This document shows positions 16,299 through 23,624 of a stretch of 51,452 nt of DNA, in pieces. Source of the stretch: Ruminococcaceae bacterium UBA6413 (lineage in GTDB: Bacteria; Bacillota; Clostridia; Oscillospirales; Ruminococcaceae); NCBI GenBank assembly GCA_002437415.1, contig DJPL01000020.1, positions 1 to 51,452 of the forward strand. The letters run 5' to 3'. Below the pieces are notes generated by a model that worked only from the letters and a program-made list of their open reading frames with translations, made no database searches and had not been told where the DNA came from. The translations under genes were made by a program, and so were the position numbers. The number at the start of each line of letters is the position of its first letter. Position 1 is the stretch's first letter.

Positions 16299-17432
16299 TT
16301 GAAGATCATTTCCGACTCAACACCGCTTATTGACGGCTACCGTATGCCGGCGGAATTTTCACCGCACAGCGGCTGTATAATAATATTCCCCGAGCGCCCC
16401 GACTCATGGCAGTACGGCGGTGTAAAAGCGAAAAAGGCATTTTGCGAGGTTGCCTGCGCCATTGCGAAGAGCGAAAAGGTGACTGTTCTCGCGTCGTTTG
16501 AACAGTACGAGAACGCGCGCAGAATGTTACCCCCTCATATCCGTGTTGTTGAGATGTCATCTGACGATGCGTGGGCAAGAGATGTTTCTCCCGAGTTCGT
16601 TGTAAACGACAAGGGCGATATGCGCGGCGTGGACTGGTACTTCAACGCATGGGGCGGTCTTGTTGACGGACTTTATTTCCCGTGGGACAAGGATAACAAG
16701 ATAGCCCGCAAGGTCTGCGATATGCTTGATGTCGATGTGTACGACTTCAGCGATTTTGTGCTTGAGGGCGGCAGTATAAGCACGGACGGTGAGGGTACAG
16801 TGCTCACTACCGAGGCGTGTCTGCTCAGTGCGGGAAGAAATCCGCAGATGTCAAAAGCGGAAATCGAAGAAAACCTCTGCGAGGGACTGGGCACTAAAAA
16901 AGTAATATGGCTTCCGGGCGGAATACTCGGTGACGAAACCAACGAGCACGTTGACAATATCTGCGTGTTTGCCGCTCCCCACACCGTACTTTTATCATGG
17001 TGCGAGGACGAAACAAGCGAGCAGTACAAGATGTGCCGTGCCTGCCTTGACGTACTGGAAAACAGCACGGACGCACTCGGCAGGAGGATAGACGTTGTAA
17101 AGCTTGCAATGCCGAAGCCTGTTTATATGACCGATGACGAGGTAGCGGGTCTTGACCCGTTTGACGGCGAGCCTACAAGAGATACGGTAAGTCCGCTCAG
17201 TGCAAGCTATGTAAACCTTTATATCGGTAACAAGGTCGTGGTAATGCCCGCATTCGGCGGTGAAAATACCGAGTATGACCTCAGGGCAAAGCAGGAGGTA
17301 CAAAAGGTGTTCCCCGACCGCGAGATAATACAGATATACGCGCGCGATATACTTATCGGCGGCGGAAATATCCATTGCATAACCCACCAGATACCGTCAT
17401 TTGTCAGAAAGGAAACTCCCTATGATAAGTAA
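16299..17432 (+). CDS. aguA: Agmatine deiminase
   Basis: Converts agmatine to N-carbamoylputrescine plus ammonia, the first step of the arginine-decarboxylase route to putrescine. The 377-residue protein has the guanidine-modifying (pentein) fold: an early PAEFSPHSGCIIIFPERPDSW segment, the substrate loop around AWARDVSPEFVV, the catalytic region GDETNEHVDN and the nucleophile Cys360 in GGGNIHC near the C-terminus. The start is a TTG with AAAGGAG 6 nt upstream; no closer ATG fits the family N-terminus. Its stop overlaps the aguB start by 11 nt. Confidence 0.95.
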   Translation: MKIISDSTPLIDGYRMPAEFSPHSGCIIIFPERPDSWQYGGVKAKKAFCEVACAIAKSEKVTVLASFEQYENARRMLPPHIRVVEMSSDDAWARDVSPEFVVNDKGDMRGVDWYFNAWGGLVDGLYFPWDKDNKIARKVCDMLDVDVYDFSDFVLEGGSISTDGEGTVLTTEACLLSAGRNPQMSKAEIEENLCEGLGTKKVIWLPGGILGDETNEHVDNICVFAAPHTVLLSWCEDETSEQYKMCRACLDVLENSTDALGRRIDVVKLAMPKPVYMTDDEVAGLDPFDGEPTRDTVSPLSASYVNLYIGNKVVVMPAFGGENTEYDLRAKQEVQKVFPDREIIQIYARDILIGGGNIHCITHQIPSFVRKETPYDK

Positions 17433-18303
17433 TGTCAAGGTTGCGGCAGTTCAGATGAGCTGTAGTGACGACCGTGAAGAAAATATCGCAAAAGCCGAAC
17501 GTATGGTAAGGCAGGCGGCATCGGACGGAGCGAATGTGATACTTCTCCCCGAGCTGTTTGAGCTCCCTTACTTCTGTCAAGAAAAGAACTATGATTACTA
17601 CTATCTTGCCGACAGAACGGAGGATAACCCCGCCGTAAAGCGTTTTATGCAGGTCGCAAGGGAAACAGGCACTGTTATACCTGTCAGCTTCTATGAGAAA
17701 TACGGCAACGCTTTTTTCAATACGATAGCAATGATAGACAGTGACGGCTCGCTTATGGGCATTTACCGCAAGAGCCATATCCCCGACGATCATTTCTATC
17801 AGGAGAAGTTCTACTTCACCCCGGGCGATACGGGCTTTAAGGTATGGAATACAAAATTCGGCTGTATCGGTGTCGGCATATGCTGGGATCAGTGGTTCCC
17901 CGAAGCCGCACGCTGTATGGCGCTTATGGGTGCGGATATGCTCCTTTACCCCACTGCTATCGGCAGTGAACCTATACTGGAGTGTGACTCGATGCCACAC
18001 TGGAGAAGGGCTATGCAGGGTCACTCAGCCGCAAATTTAGTACCTGTGATCGCCGCAAACAGAATTGGCACGGAGTATGTTCACCCGACCCCCGAAAATC
18101 AAAATCAGGACTCATCGCTGACGTTCTACGGCTCATCGTTCATAACCGACGCTACAGGCGCGATAGTAGCTGAGGCTGACAGGACGGACGAGGCGGTTAT
18201 TACTGCCGTTATTGACCACGAGCAGAACCGTGATCTGCGCCAGAGCTGGGGCGTGTTCCGCGACCGCCGACCTGAGCTTTATGGGAAGATAATGGGGCAT
18301 TAA
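17422..18303 (+). CDS. aguB: N-carbamoylputrescine amidase
   Basis: Hydrolyses N-carbamoylputrescine to putrescine, CO2 and ammonia, completing the pathway begun by AguA. At 293 residues it is a nitrilase-superfamily enzyme with the complete triad: Glu44 (LLPELFE), Lys117 (YRKSHIPDD) and Cys153 (GICWDQW). The ATG at 17422 has AGAAAGGA upstream and lies inside the aguA coding end; a TTG at 17401 is less likely. It is the last gene of the iorA-iorB-aguA-aguB run and ends in a strong terminator. Confidence 0.95.
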   Translation: MISNVKVAAVQMSCSDDREENIAKAERMVRQAASDGANVILLPELFELPYFCQEKNYDYYYLADRTEDNPAVKRFMQVARETGTVIPVSFYEKYGNAFFNTIAMIDSDGSLMGIYRKSHIPDDHFYQEKFYFTPGDTGFKVWNTKFGCIGVGICWDQWFPEAARCMALMGADMLLYPTAIGSEPILECDSMPHWRRAMQGHSAANLVPVIAANRIGTEYVHPTPENQNQDSSLTFYGSSFITDATGAIVAEADRTDEAVITAVIDHEQNRDLRQSWGVFRDRRPELYGKIMGH

Positions 18304-18320
18304 AAAATCAATCATATGTA

Positions 18321-18358
18321 ACAGCCTGACGGATACTGATATCCGTCAGGCTGTTTTT
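18321..18358 (+). terminator. Intrinsic terminator of the iorAB-aguAB operon
   Basis: A perfect 15-bp stem (from ACAGCCTGACGGATA) with a 4-nt loop is followed by a T run, 17 nt after the aguB stop. Confidence 0.93.
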
Positions 18359-18420
18359 GACATTTCATCTAAAAATTTGACATATATTTTGTAAGATTAA
18401 CTGAATTTACCTGAATTGTA

Positions 18421-18449
18421 TTGACTTGTTGTAATTCGTTTAATATAAT
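18421..18449 (+). promoter_or_regulatory. Promoter of the M23 peptidase-lipoprotein pair
   Basis: TTGACT (18421-18426), a 17-bp spacer and TATAAT (18444-18449) lie about 20 nt before the ATG, with AAAGGAGG between. Confidence 0.8.
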
Positions 18450-18469
18450 ATAGATAAAGGAGGTTTGTT

Positions 18470-19411
18470 ATGAAAAACGTTTTAAAAACTGTTTTAATAT
18501 TCGCAATTTTATTCAATTGTGCAACTTTCAGTAATTATTCTGTATACGCCGATTGTTCTCATGTATTCGGCGAGTATGTGATTACTCAGAAAGCCGGGTG
18601 TACCACCACAGGCTCTAAATACAGGGTATGCAAAAAGTGCGGATACAAATCCACTGTGATGATATATCCGACAGGACACAGTACTAAAACTAAGGTCGTA
18701 TCGCCAAAGTGTACTGCAAAAGGTTATACCCTTGCTTACTGCACAGTATCGGGCTGTGATTATACTGTAAAGTATAATTATACCGATGCTTTGGGGCACA
18801 ATACCAAAGACACTTGTGTTACACCACCTGATTGTACTACTCAGGGAAAAAGAAAAATATACTGTACAAGATGTTCGTTTGTAACATATATGCCGATACC
18901 TGCACATGGACATATATATAATAGTGTAAACGAAAATGTCTGTGTAAAATGCGGATATAAAAAACCGACTGCAAACTGGTCTTATATGTTTAAGTCACCC
19001 TATATGGCAACTCATATATCGCAGAGATTTCCAAAGTATGACGATGGCACAGAACATCATGGCGTAGATATAATCAATGCAAGCGGCAACGTTGACGGCT
19101 ATCCTGTTTATGCAAGCTATAACGGTACGGTGTTAGATTCCTTTTATGACAGGACTAACGGAAGAGGAGTCTTTGTCAGAATTAAACAGGACAACGGTTA
19201 CGCAGTCAGATATCTGCATATGAAAAACGGTTCTGTCAATCTCGTAGAAGGAGATAAAGTAAAAGCCGGCGACTATATCGGAAAAGTTGGTTGTACAGGA
19301 GAGGCTTACGGTTCGCATCTGCATTATGATGTTAATAAATCCTTAAATTCTTCGGATTACACTCAACCGCTTGACTTTTTCAAAAACATCAATTTCACAT
19401 ATTCATATTAA
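18470..19411 (+). CDS. Secreted M23 peptidase with Cys/His repeats
   Basis: A 313-residue exported protein. Residues 1-27 form a signal peptide. Residues about 28-165 hold three to four Cys/His repeats of the type C..TG....C..CGY...I...GH, degenerate zinc-ribbon-like units that also occur in the C-terminal part of the giant protein at 26787-43565. Residues about 175-313 are an M23/LytM domain with metal ligands in HHGVD (near residue 197) and HLHYD (near 283). A peptidoglycan endopeptidase role is likely. The gene is AT-richer than its surroundings. The lipoprotein gene follows after 12 bp, so the two probably form an operon. Confidence 0.87.
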   Translation: MKNVLKTVLIFAILFNCATFSNYSVYADCSHVFGEYVITQKAGCTTTGSKYRVCKKCGYKSTVMIYPTGHSTKTKVVSPKCTAKGYTLAYCTVSGCDYTVKYNYTDALGHNTKDTCVTPPDCTTQGKRKIYCTRCSFVTYMPIPAHGHIYNSVNENVCVKCGYKKPTANWSYMFKSPYMATHISQRFPKYDDGTEHHGVDIINASGNVDGYPVYASYNGTVLDSFYDRTNGRGVFVRIKQDNGYAVRYLHMKNGSVNLVEGDKVKAGDYIGKVGCTGEAYGSHLHYDVNKSLNSSDYTQPLDFFKNINFTYSY

Positions 19412-19423
19412 GGAGGTAATTTT

Positions 19424-20326
19424 ATGAAAAAATTGTTAAAAGTTCTTATTATCACAGGCTTATTGCTCGCTGTTTCCGTAACTGCGTGCGGTTGCCAATC
19501 AACATCACAAACAACATCAAACTCGTCCGACATTGTTCAATCATCTGAGGTTGAAACAACACCAAGCTCAGACAAAAGCGAAACTAAATTGAATATACCG
19601 GAAGAAGTTATGCCCGCACTTGATATCAAGCAAAACGGCGGTGGTGATGAACTGTCTGCGTTTTACGGTGCTCAGGAAATATCCAGACTGGGATTATTTT
19701 CGATAAAATTTGAAAATCTTGTTAAAGAATCATGTACTGAAGAAGAATTTCAGGGGTATATGTCCTGGAGCGAAGAAAATGACAATCCCGTTGATAATAA
19801 AGACAGACCTTATAATATCAACGAAATGCCAAATCTCCCTAACGTGGTAAAAAAATATTCATTGGATCACGATAAAGTAGCAGAAATATTGAAAGATCTT
19901 CAAAAATATTATACTGAGCTTTCATCTGAGAGCGAGAATGCCGAATATGCAGATATGATATACACCGATGAAGAAATAGAAGCTATCGCCTCAGGCGATG
20001 TGGAAAAATGCTTCAATTTATTCACATACAATACTGCGATTTTGAAGAATGATCTGATATACACACCTGCATATATATACAACAACACCATGGATAAGCT
20101 TGAAGAAGCGGGCATAACCGCAGAAGAAATTGCCGCCAGAACAGAAATTTACAACAGTTTCTCACTAACTGATGAACAGATGACCGCTCTTCAGAACAAA
20201 ATGCTCAAATATGTTGCGTTGCAGGCTGAAAAAGGCAATTTTGGCGGAACGTATGAAATCCCGGCTACCGCAACCTTCAGCGTACCCGAAAAAATCGGAA
20301 ATGCGGCGTTTGTTAAGCAGGCATAA
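19424..20326 (+). CDS. Lipoprotein of unknown function
   Basis: A 300-residue protein. It has a type II signal peptide with a lipobox ending VTAC at residue 22, then a Ser/Thr-rich linker (about 25-50) and a mainly helical acidic domain. I do not recognise the family. AGGAGG lies before the ATG. It begins 12 bp after the M23 peptidase gene, shares its AT-rich composition and is probably co-expressed, so an envelope role linked to that peptidase is inferred. No terminator was seen; the pnuC promoter begins 19 bp after its stop. Confidence 0.75.
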   Translation: MKKLLKVLIITGLLLAVSVTACGCQSTSQTTSNSSDIVQSSEVETTPSSDKSETKLNIPEEVMPALDIKQNGGGDELSAFYGAQEISRLGLFSIKFENLVKESCTEEEFQGYMSWSEENDNPVDNKDRPYNINEMPNLPNVVKKYSLDHDKVAEILKDLQKYYTELSSESENAEYADMIYTDEEIEAIASGDVEKCFNLFTYNTAILKNDLIYTPAYIYNNTMDKLEEAGITAEEIAARTEIYNSFSLTDEQMTALQNKMLKYVALQAEKGNFGGTYEIPATATFSVPEKIGNAAFVKQA

Positions 20327-20344
20327 ATAAACTGCAATTGCTCC

Positions 20345-20373
20345 TTGACAAACCGAAATTGTTATGCTAAAAT
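20345..20373 (+). promoter_or_regulatory. Extended -10 promoter of pnuC
   Basis: A perfect TTGACA (20345-20350), a 17-bp spacer and TGC-TAAAAT (20368-20373) are seen. The promoter and following bases closely resemble those before the MATE gene at 25234-25263. Confidence 0.88.
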
Positions 20374-20379
20374 AACAAT

Positions 20380-20464
20380 ACAATAATTCTGCCACCGGGT
20401 AGAGATGCGTAAAGCACCGTGGTACATCGTTAGGTCTTAGAAGATGTACTTACGGTGCTTTTTT
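20380..20464 (+). promoter_or_regulatory. Attenuator-type leader of pnuC (unassigned riboswitch-like)
   Basis: The predicted leader is about 85 nt. It ends in a two-part intrinsic terminator: GCACCGT (20414-20420) with ACGGTGC (20452-20458), inner GTACATC with GATGTAC, then TTTTTT. An upstream arm CCACCGG (20392-20398) can pair with CCGTGG (20417-20422), overlapping the terminator's 5' arm, as in a switch. A short frame ATG...TAG (20405-20440, MRKAPWYIVRS) crosses the same arm. The aptamer class is not one I can name. The segment CGGGTAGAGATGCGTAAA is also found, slightly altered, in the MATE leader. Confidence 0.7.
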
Positions 20465-20489
20465 GGTTGATAATTTAACGGAGGACATA

Positions 20490-21191
20490 ATGTTAAAAAA
20501 ACTGAACAACTATTTTACTACATGGGAAAAGGTGCTGTGGATAGGCTCTGTCGTGCTTATAATCGGCTCGGCGGTCATATTCGGCAGAGACGGGATCTTA
20601 TCCGTCATAGCGTCGCTTATAGGTGCGACCTCGCTTCTTCTGAACGCAAAGGGCAACCCTATAGGTCAGGCGCTCGGCGTGGTTTTCAGCATACTCTATG
20701 CGATAATTTCCTACTCGTTTGCGTATTACGGCGAAATGATGACCTACCTCGGAATGTCAGGTCCTATGGCGCTTGCCGCTTTTATCAGCTGGATAAGAAA
20801 TCCGTTTTCAAAAGGCAAGGCTGAGGTTAAAGTAAACCATATACACGGGGGCGAGGTCGTATTTATGTTTGTGCTCACCGCTGTTGTTACTGTAGTTTTC
20901 TATTTTATACTGGACTTTTTCAATACCGCAAACCTTATTCCGAGTACCATCTCGGTTACAACAAGCTTTCTTGCGGTGTATCTCACATTCCGCCGTAATC
21001 AGTTCTACGCTATCGCCTATGCCGCAAACGATATAATTCTGATAATCCTTTGGTCGCTTGCCGCTATCAGCGATATAAGCTATCTTTCGGTTGTGATCTG
21101 CTTTGTGATTTTCTTCGTAAACGATATTTACGGATTTGTAAACTGGAACGCAATGCGAAAAAGGCAGTCGGCTGAAACGGCATTGCAGTAA
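20490..21191 (+). CDS. pnuC: PnuC-family nicotinamide riboside/vitamin-precursor transporter
   Basis: A 233-residue membrane protein with about seven hydrophobic segments, resembling the PnuC family (facilitators for nicotinamide riboside; relatives carry riboflavin or thiamine). The mid-protein WIRNPFSKGKAEVKVN loop and the C-terminal DIYGFVNWNAMRKRQ segment are typical. Substrate is not certain from sequence alone. The ATG at 20490 has GGAGGA upstream; a TTG start at 20463 would lie in the terminator T tract. The preceding attenuator-type leader indicates regulated expression. Confidence 0.88.
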   Translation: MLKKLNNYFTTWEKVLWIGSVVLIIGSAVIFGRDGILSVIASLIGATSLLLNAKGNPIGQALGVVFSILYAIISYSFAYYGEMMTYLGMSGPMALAAFISWIRNPFSKGKAEVKVNHIHGGEVVFMFVLTAVVTVVFYFILDFFNTANLIPSTISVTTSFLAVYLTFRRNQFYAIAYAANDIILIILWSLAAISDISYLSVVICFVIFFVNDIYGFVNWNAMRKRQSAETALQ

Positions 21192-21203
21192 AGTAAATAG
21201 TAT

Positions 21204-21237
21204 AAAAATGTGCACCGTATAAACGATGCACATTTTT
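21204..21237 (+). terminator. Intrinsic terminator of pnuC
   Basis: An 11-bp stem (AAAAATGTGCA with TGCACATTTTT) lies 13 nt after the pnuC stop; its 3' arm supplies the T run. Confidence 0.85.
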
Positions 21238-21252
21238 CTTATAAAAGCAAAA

Positions 21253-21281
21253 AGGACTGCGCGTGATAACGCTACAGTCCT
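21253..21281 (-). terminator. Terminator of rpmE
   Basis: AGGACTG pairs with CAGTCCT, with further CGC/GCG pairing inside. On the minus strand it is followed by a T-rich run and sits 11 nt beyond the rpmE stop. Confidence 0.8.
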
Positions 21282-21291
21282 CTTTTTTACA

Positions 21292-21495
21292 TTACTTGTC
21301 AAGATTGTACTTCTTCTTGAACTTGTCAACACGTCCGCCTGTGTCAACCAACTTCTGCTTTCCTGTAAAGAAAGGGTGGCACTTCGAGCAGATTTCAACC
21401 TTTATATCCTGCTTGGTTGATCTTGTTTCGATAACCTCGCCGCAAGCACACTTGATAGTGGTGGGCTGGTAGTTAGGGTGGATACCTTCTTTCAT
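21292..21495 (-). CDS. rpmE: 50S ribosomal protein L31 (zinc-binding form)
   Basis: A 67-residue L31, a large-subunit bridge protein. It has the full length of the zinc-binding (C+) form, with CAC near residue 16 and CSKC near residue 36 giving four cysteines. The N-terminal MKEGIHPNYQP and the GGRVDKFKKKY tail are typical. A GGAGG-type site precedes the ATG. It is a single-gene unit with a consensus promoter and terminator. Confidence 0.97.
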   Translation of the reverse strand: MKEGIHPNYQPTTIKCACGEVIETRSTKQDIKVEICSKCHPFFTGKQKLVDTGGRVDKFKKKYNLDK

Positions 21496-21581
21496 GCTGT
21501 CACCTCCTGACCTTTAGAATTGATCTAAATTACAGCTTTCGCCATGATTTCAGAATTGCGCGCTTTAACGCCTAGGTTACT

Positions 21582-21610
21582 ATTATAGCACAGTAAAATA
21601 CATTTTGCAA
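21582..21610 (-). promoter_or_regulatory. rpmE promoter
   Basis: On the minus strand TTGCAA (21605-21610), a 17-bp spacer and a perfect TATAAT (21582-21587) lie about 85 nt before the ATG. Confidence 0.82.
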
Positions 21611-21654
21611 TAGTTTTTTTAAAATTTCCTGAAACTTATTTATTAGTAACCTAC

Positions 21655-23373
21655 TTAGCCTACTATCTTTGTGAAATCTGCCGAGAGCTTAGCCTGCTTT
21701 TCAGCCGCATCTTCAACGCTTGAGCCAACTGTTGTGTAATAGAGCTTGATCTTGGGCTCTGTACCCGAGGGTCTTATTACTATGCTTGCGTTGTCCTCAA
21801 GGTAGAATGTGATAACATTTGACTTAGGAAGTGTAAGCTCTTCTGTATTGCCGCTTACATAGTCTGTCTTTACACTCAGCTTGTAGTCAGCCTTGCCGAT
21901 AACCTTTGAACCTGCGATAGCTTCGAGCTTCTCGTTTCTCAGTGTATCCATAATAGCATTCATCTTCTTCATACCTGTTTCGCCCTCGAAGGTGAATGTT
22001 TCGAGCTTGTTGCAGTAGAAGCCGTAGTCGCTGTACATCTTAGCTCTTGCCTGTACAAGAGAAATACCCTGTGAACGGTAGAATGCCGCCATTTCGCAGA
22101 TAAGCATAGATGCTACAACTGCGTCCTTATCTCTTACATAAGAGCCTGCAAGGTAGCCGTAGCTCTCTTCAAAGCCGAAGATATATCTTCCCTCTTCGCC
22201 CTTAGCCTCCAAGAAGCCGATCTGCTCACCGATGAACTTAAAGCCTGTGAGGACTTCTCTGAGCTCAACGCCGTACTTAGCGGCGATAGCCTTTACAAGG
22301 TCTGTTGTAACTATTGTCTTTACCGCAACGGGGTTTGCGGGCATTGTGCCTGCCGCGATACGCTCCTTGCAGATATATTCGAGCAGCATTGCGCCTACCT
22401 CGTTACCTGTGAACAGAACATAGTTGTCGCCGTCGGGAACTGCGATACCTACACGGTCGCTGTCGGGGTCGGTAGCAAGCAGTAAGTCGGGCTTTTCTGT
22501 CTTGCACAGCTCAAGACCGAGGTGTAACGCTTCCTTTATCTCGGGGTTGGGATAGGGGCAGGTCGTGAAGTTGCCGTCGGGCATTTCCTGTTCCTTAACA
22601 ACTACAACGTTGTTGATGCCGATCTCCTTTAAGATACGGCGAACGGGCTTGTTGCCTGCACCGTTGAGAGGAGTATATACGACCTTGAGTCCGCTCTTTG
22701 CGCAAAGCTCGGGGTGAATAGACTGCTTCTTAACGTTTGCGATATATTCATCGATCACGTCCTGACCGATGTACTTTATCTTACCTTCGCTTACATACTG
22801 CTCAAAGTCGCCGCTCTTTACATCTGCGAAGATGTTGAGCTTTTCGATCTCGCCGAGTATCTTTTCAGCGGCTTTGAGTGTAACCTGACAGCCGTCGCTT
22901 CCGTAAACCTTGTAGCCGTTGTACTTTGCGGGGTTGTGGCTTGCTGTTACAATGATACCTGCGTCACAGCCGAGTGCTCTTACTGCCCATGAAAGCATGG
23001 GAGTAGGCATAAGCTCTGTGTAGATATTTGCCGTAATGCCGTTTGCGGCGAAGATAGAAGCGGCGTGCTTTGCGAATACGTCAGACTTTATTCTGCTGTC
23101 GTATGCAACTGCAACCTTAAGGTCGCTCTTGCCTGTGTTCTTGAGGTAGTTTGCAAGACCCTGTGTTGCCTTGCCTACGGTATAAACGTTCATTCTGTTT
23201 GTGCCTGCGCCGATAACGCCTCTGAGTCCGCCTGTACCGAATTCAAGATCGCGGTAGAAACGGTCGTTTATCTCATCGTCCTTACCCTTTACGCTTTCAA
23301 GCTCTGTCTTTAAGTCGGGATCCTTAACCGCTTTTTCAAGCCACTCGTTGTAAAGCTCTGTAGTGTTTGCCAT
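21655..23373 (-). CDS. Phospho-sugar mutase (phosphoglucomutase/phosphomannomutase)
   Basis: A 572-residue alpha-D-phosphohexomutase of the PgcA-like Firmicute type, interconverting glucose 6-phosphate and glucose 1-phosphate (possibly also mannose phosphates). The four hallmark sites are seen: phosphoserine loop TASHNPAKYNGYK near residue 145, metal site DPDSDRVG, sugar-specificity loop GFEESYGY and the phosphate-binding RPSGTEPK near the C-terminus. AAAGGAC precedes the ATG. It is monocistronic. Its likely product is the GalU substrate. Confidence 0.94.
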   Translation of the reverse strand: MANTTELYNEWLEKAVKDPDLKTELESVKGKDDEINDRFYRDLEFGTGGLRGVIGAGTNRMNVYTVGKATQGLANYLKNTGKSDLKVAVAYDSRIKSDVFAKHAASIFAANGITANIYTELMPTPMLSWAVRALGCDAGIIVTASHNPAKYNGYKVYGSDGCQVTLKAAEKILGEIEKLNIFADVKSGDFEQYVSEGKIKYIGQDVIDEYIANVKKQSIHPELCAKSGLKVVYTPLNGAGNKPVRRILKEIGINNVVVVKEQEMPDGNFTTCPYPNPEIKEALHLGLELCKTEKPDLLLATDPDSDRVGIAVPDGDNYVLFTGNEVGAMLLEYICKERIAAGTMPANPVAVKTIVTTDLVKAIAAKYGVELREVLTGFKFIGEQIGFLEAKGEEGRYIFGFEESYGYLAGSYVRDKDAVVASMLICEMAAFYRSQGISLVQARAKMYSDYGFYCNKLETFTFEGETGMKKMNAIMDTLRNEKLEAIAGSKVIGKADYKLSVKTDYVSGNTEELTLPKSNVITFYLEDNASIVIRPSGTEPKIKLYYTTVGSSVEDAAEKQAKLSADFTKIVG

Positions 23374-23470
23374 AGTAGTCTGTCCTTTCTGTATAAAACG
23401 GCAGCCGTAGCAACATAGTTTTTAAGCTGAATATAGCTATGGCTAACCTAAAATTCCATTCATTAGACAG

Positions 23471-23499
23471 TATAACATTTTTCCGCCGTAAATGCAAAT
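23471..23499 (-). promoter_or_regulatory. Promoter of the phosphohexomutase gene
   Basis: On the minus strand TTGCAT (23494-23499), a 17-bp spacer and TATACT (23471-23476) lie about 100 nt before the ATG. Confidence 0.7.
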
Positions 23500-23551
23500 A
23501 AAATCTCAAAAATATTATTAGATTTTTCGGCAGTAAAAAAACTTGTTTTTG

Positions 23552-23580
23552 TTGAAAATATACCTAAAAGGTTGTATAAT
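23552..23580 (+). promoter_or_regulatory. Promoter of yifB/comM
   Basis: TTGAAA (23552-23557), a 17-bp spacer and a perfect TATAAT (23575-23580) lie about 45 nt before the ATG at 23625. Confidence 0.82.
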
Positions 23581-23624
23581 TATTACATAGTTATCACTTA
23601 AAATCGAATGAAAAAGGTGGAAAT

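Noticed and set aside
20380..20464. T-box in the pnuC leader
   Set aside because: No TGGNACCGCG-type sequence or Stem I features are present, and the leader is too short.
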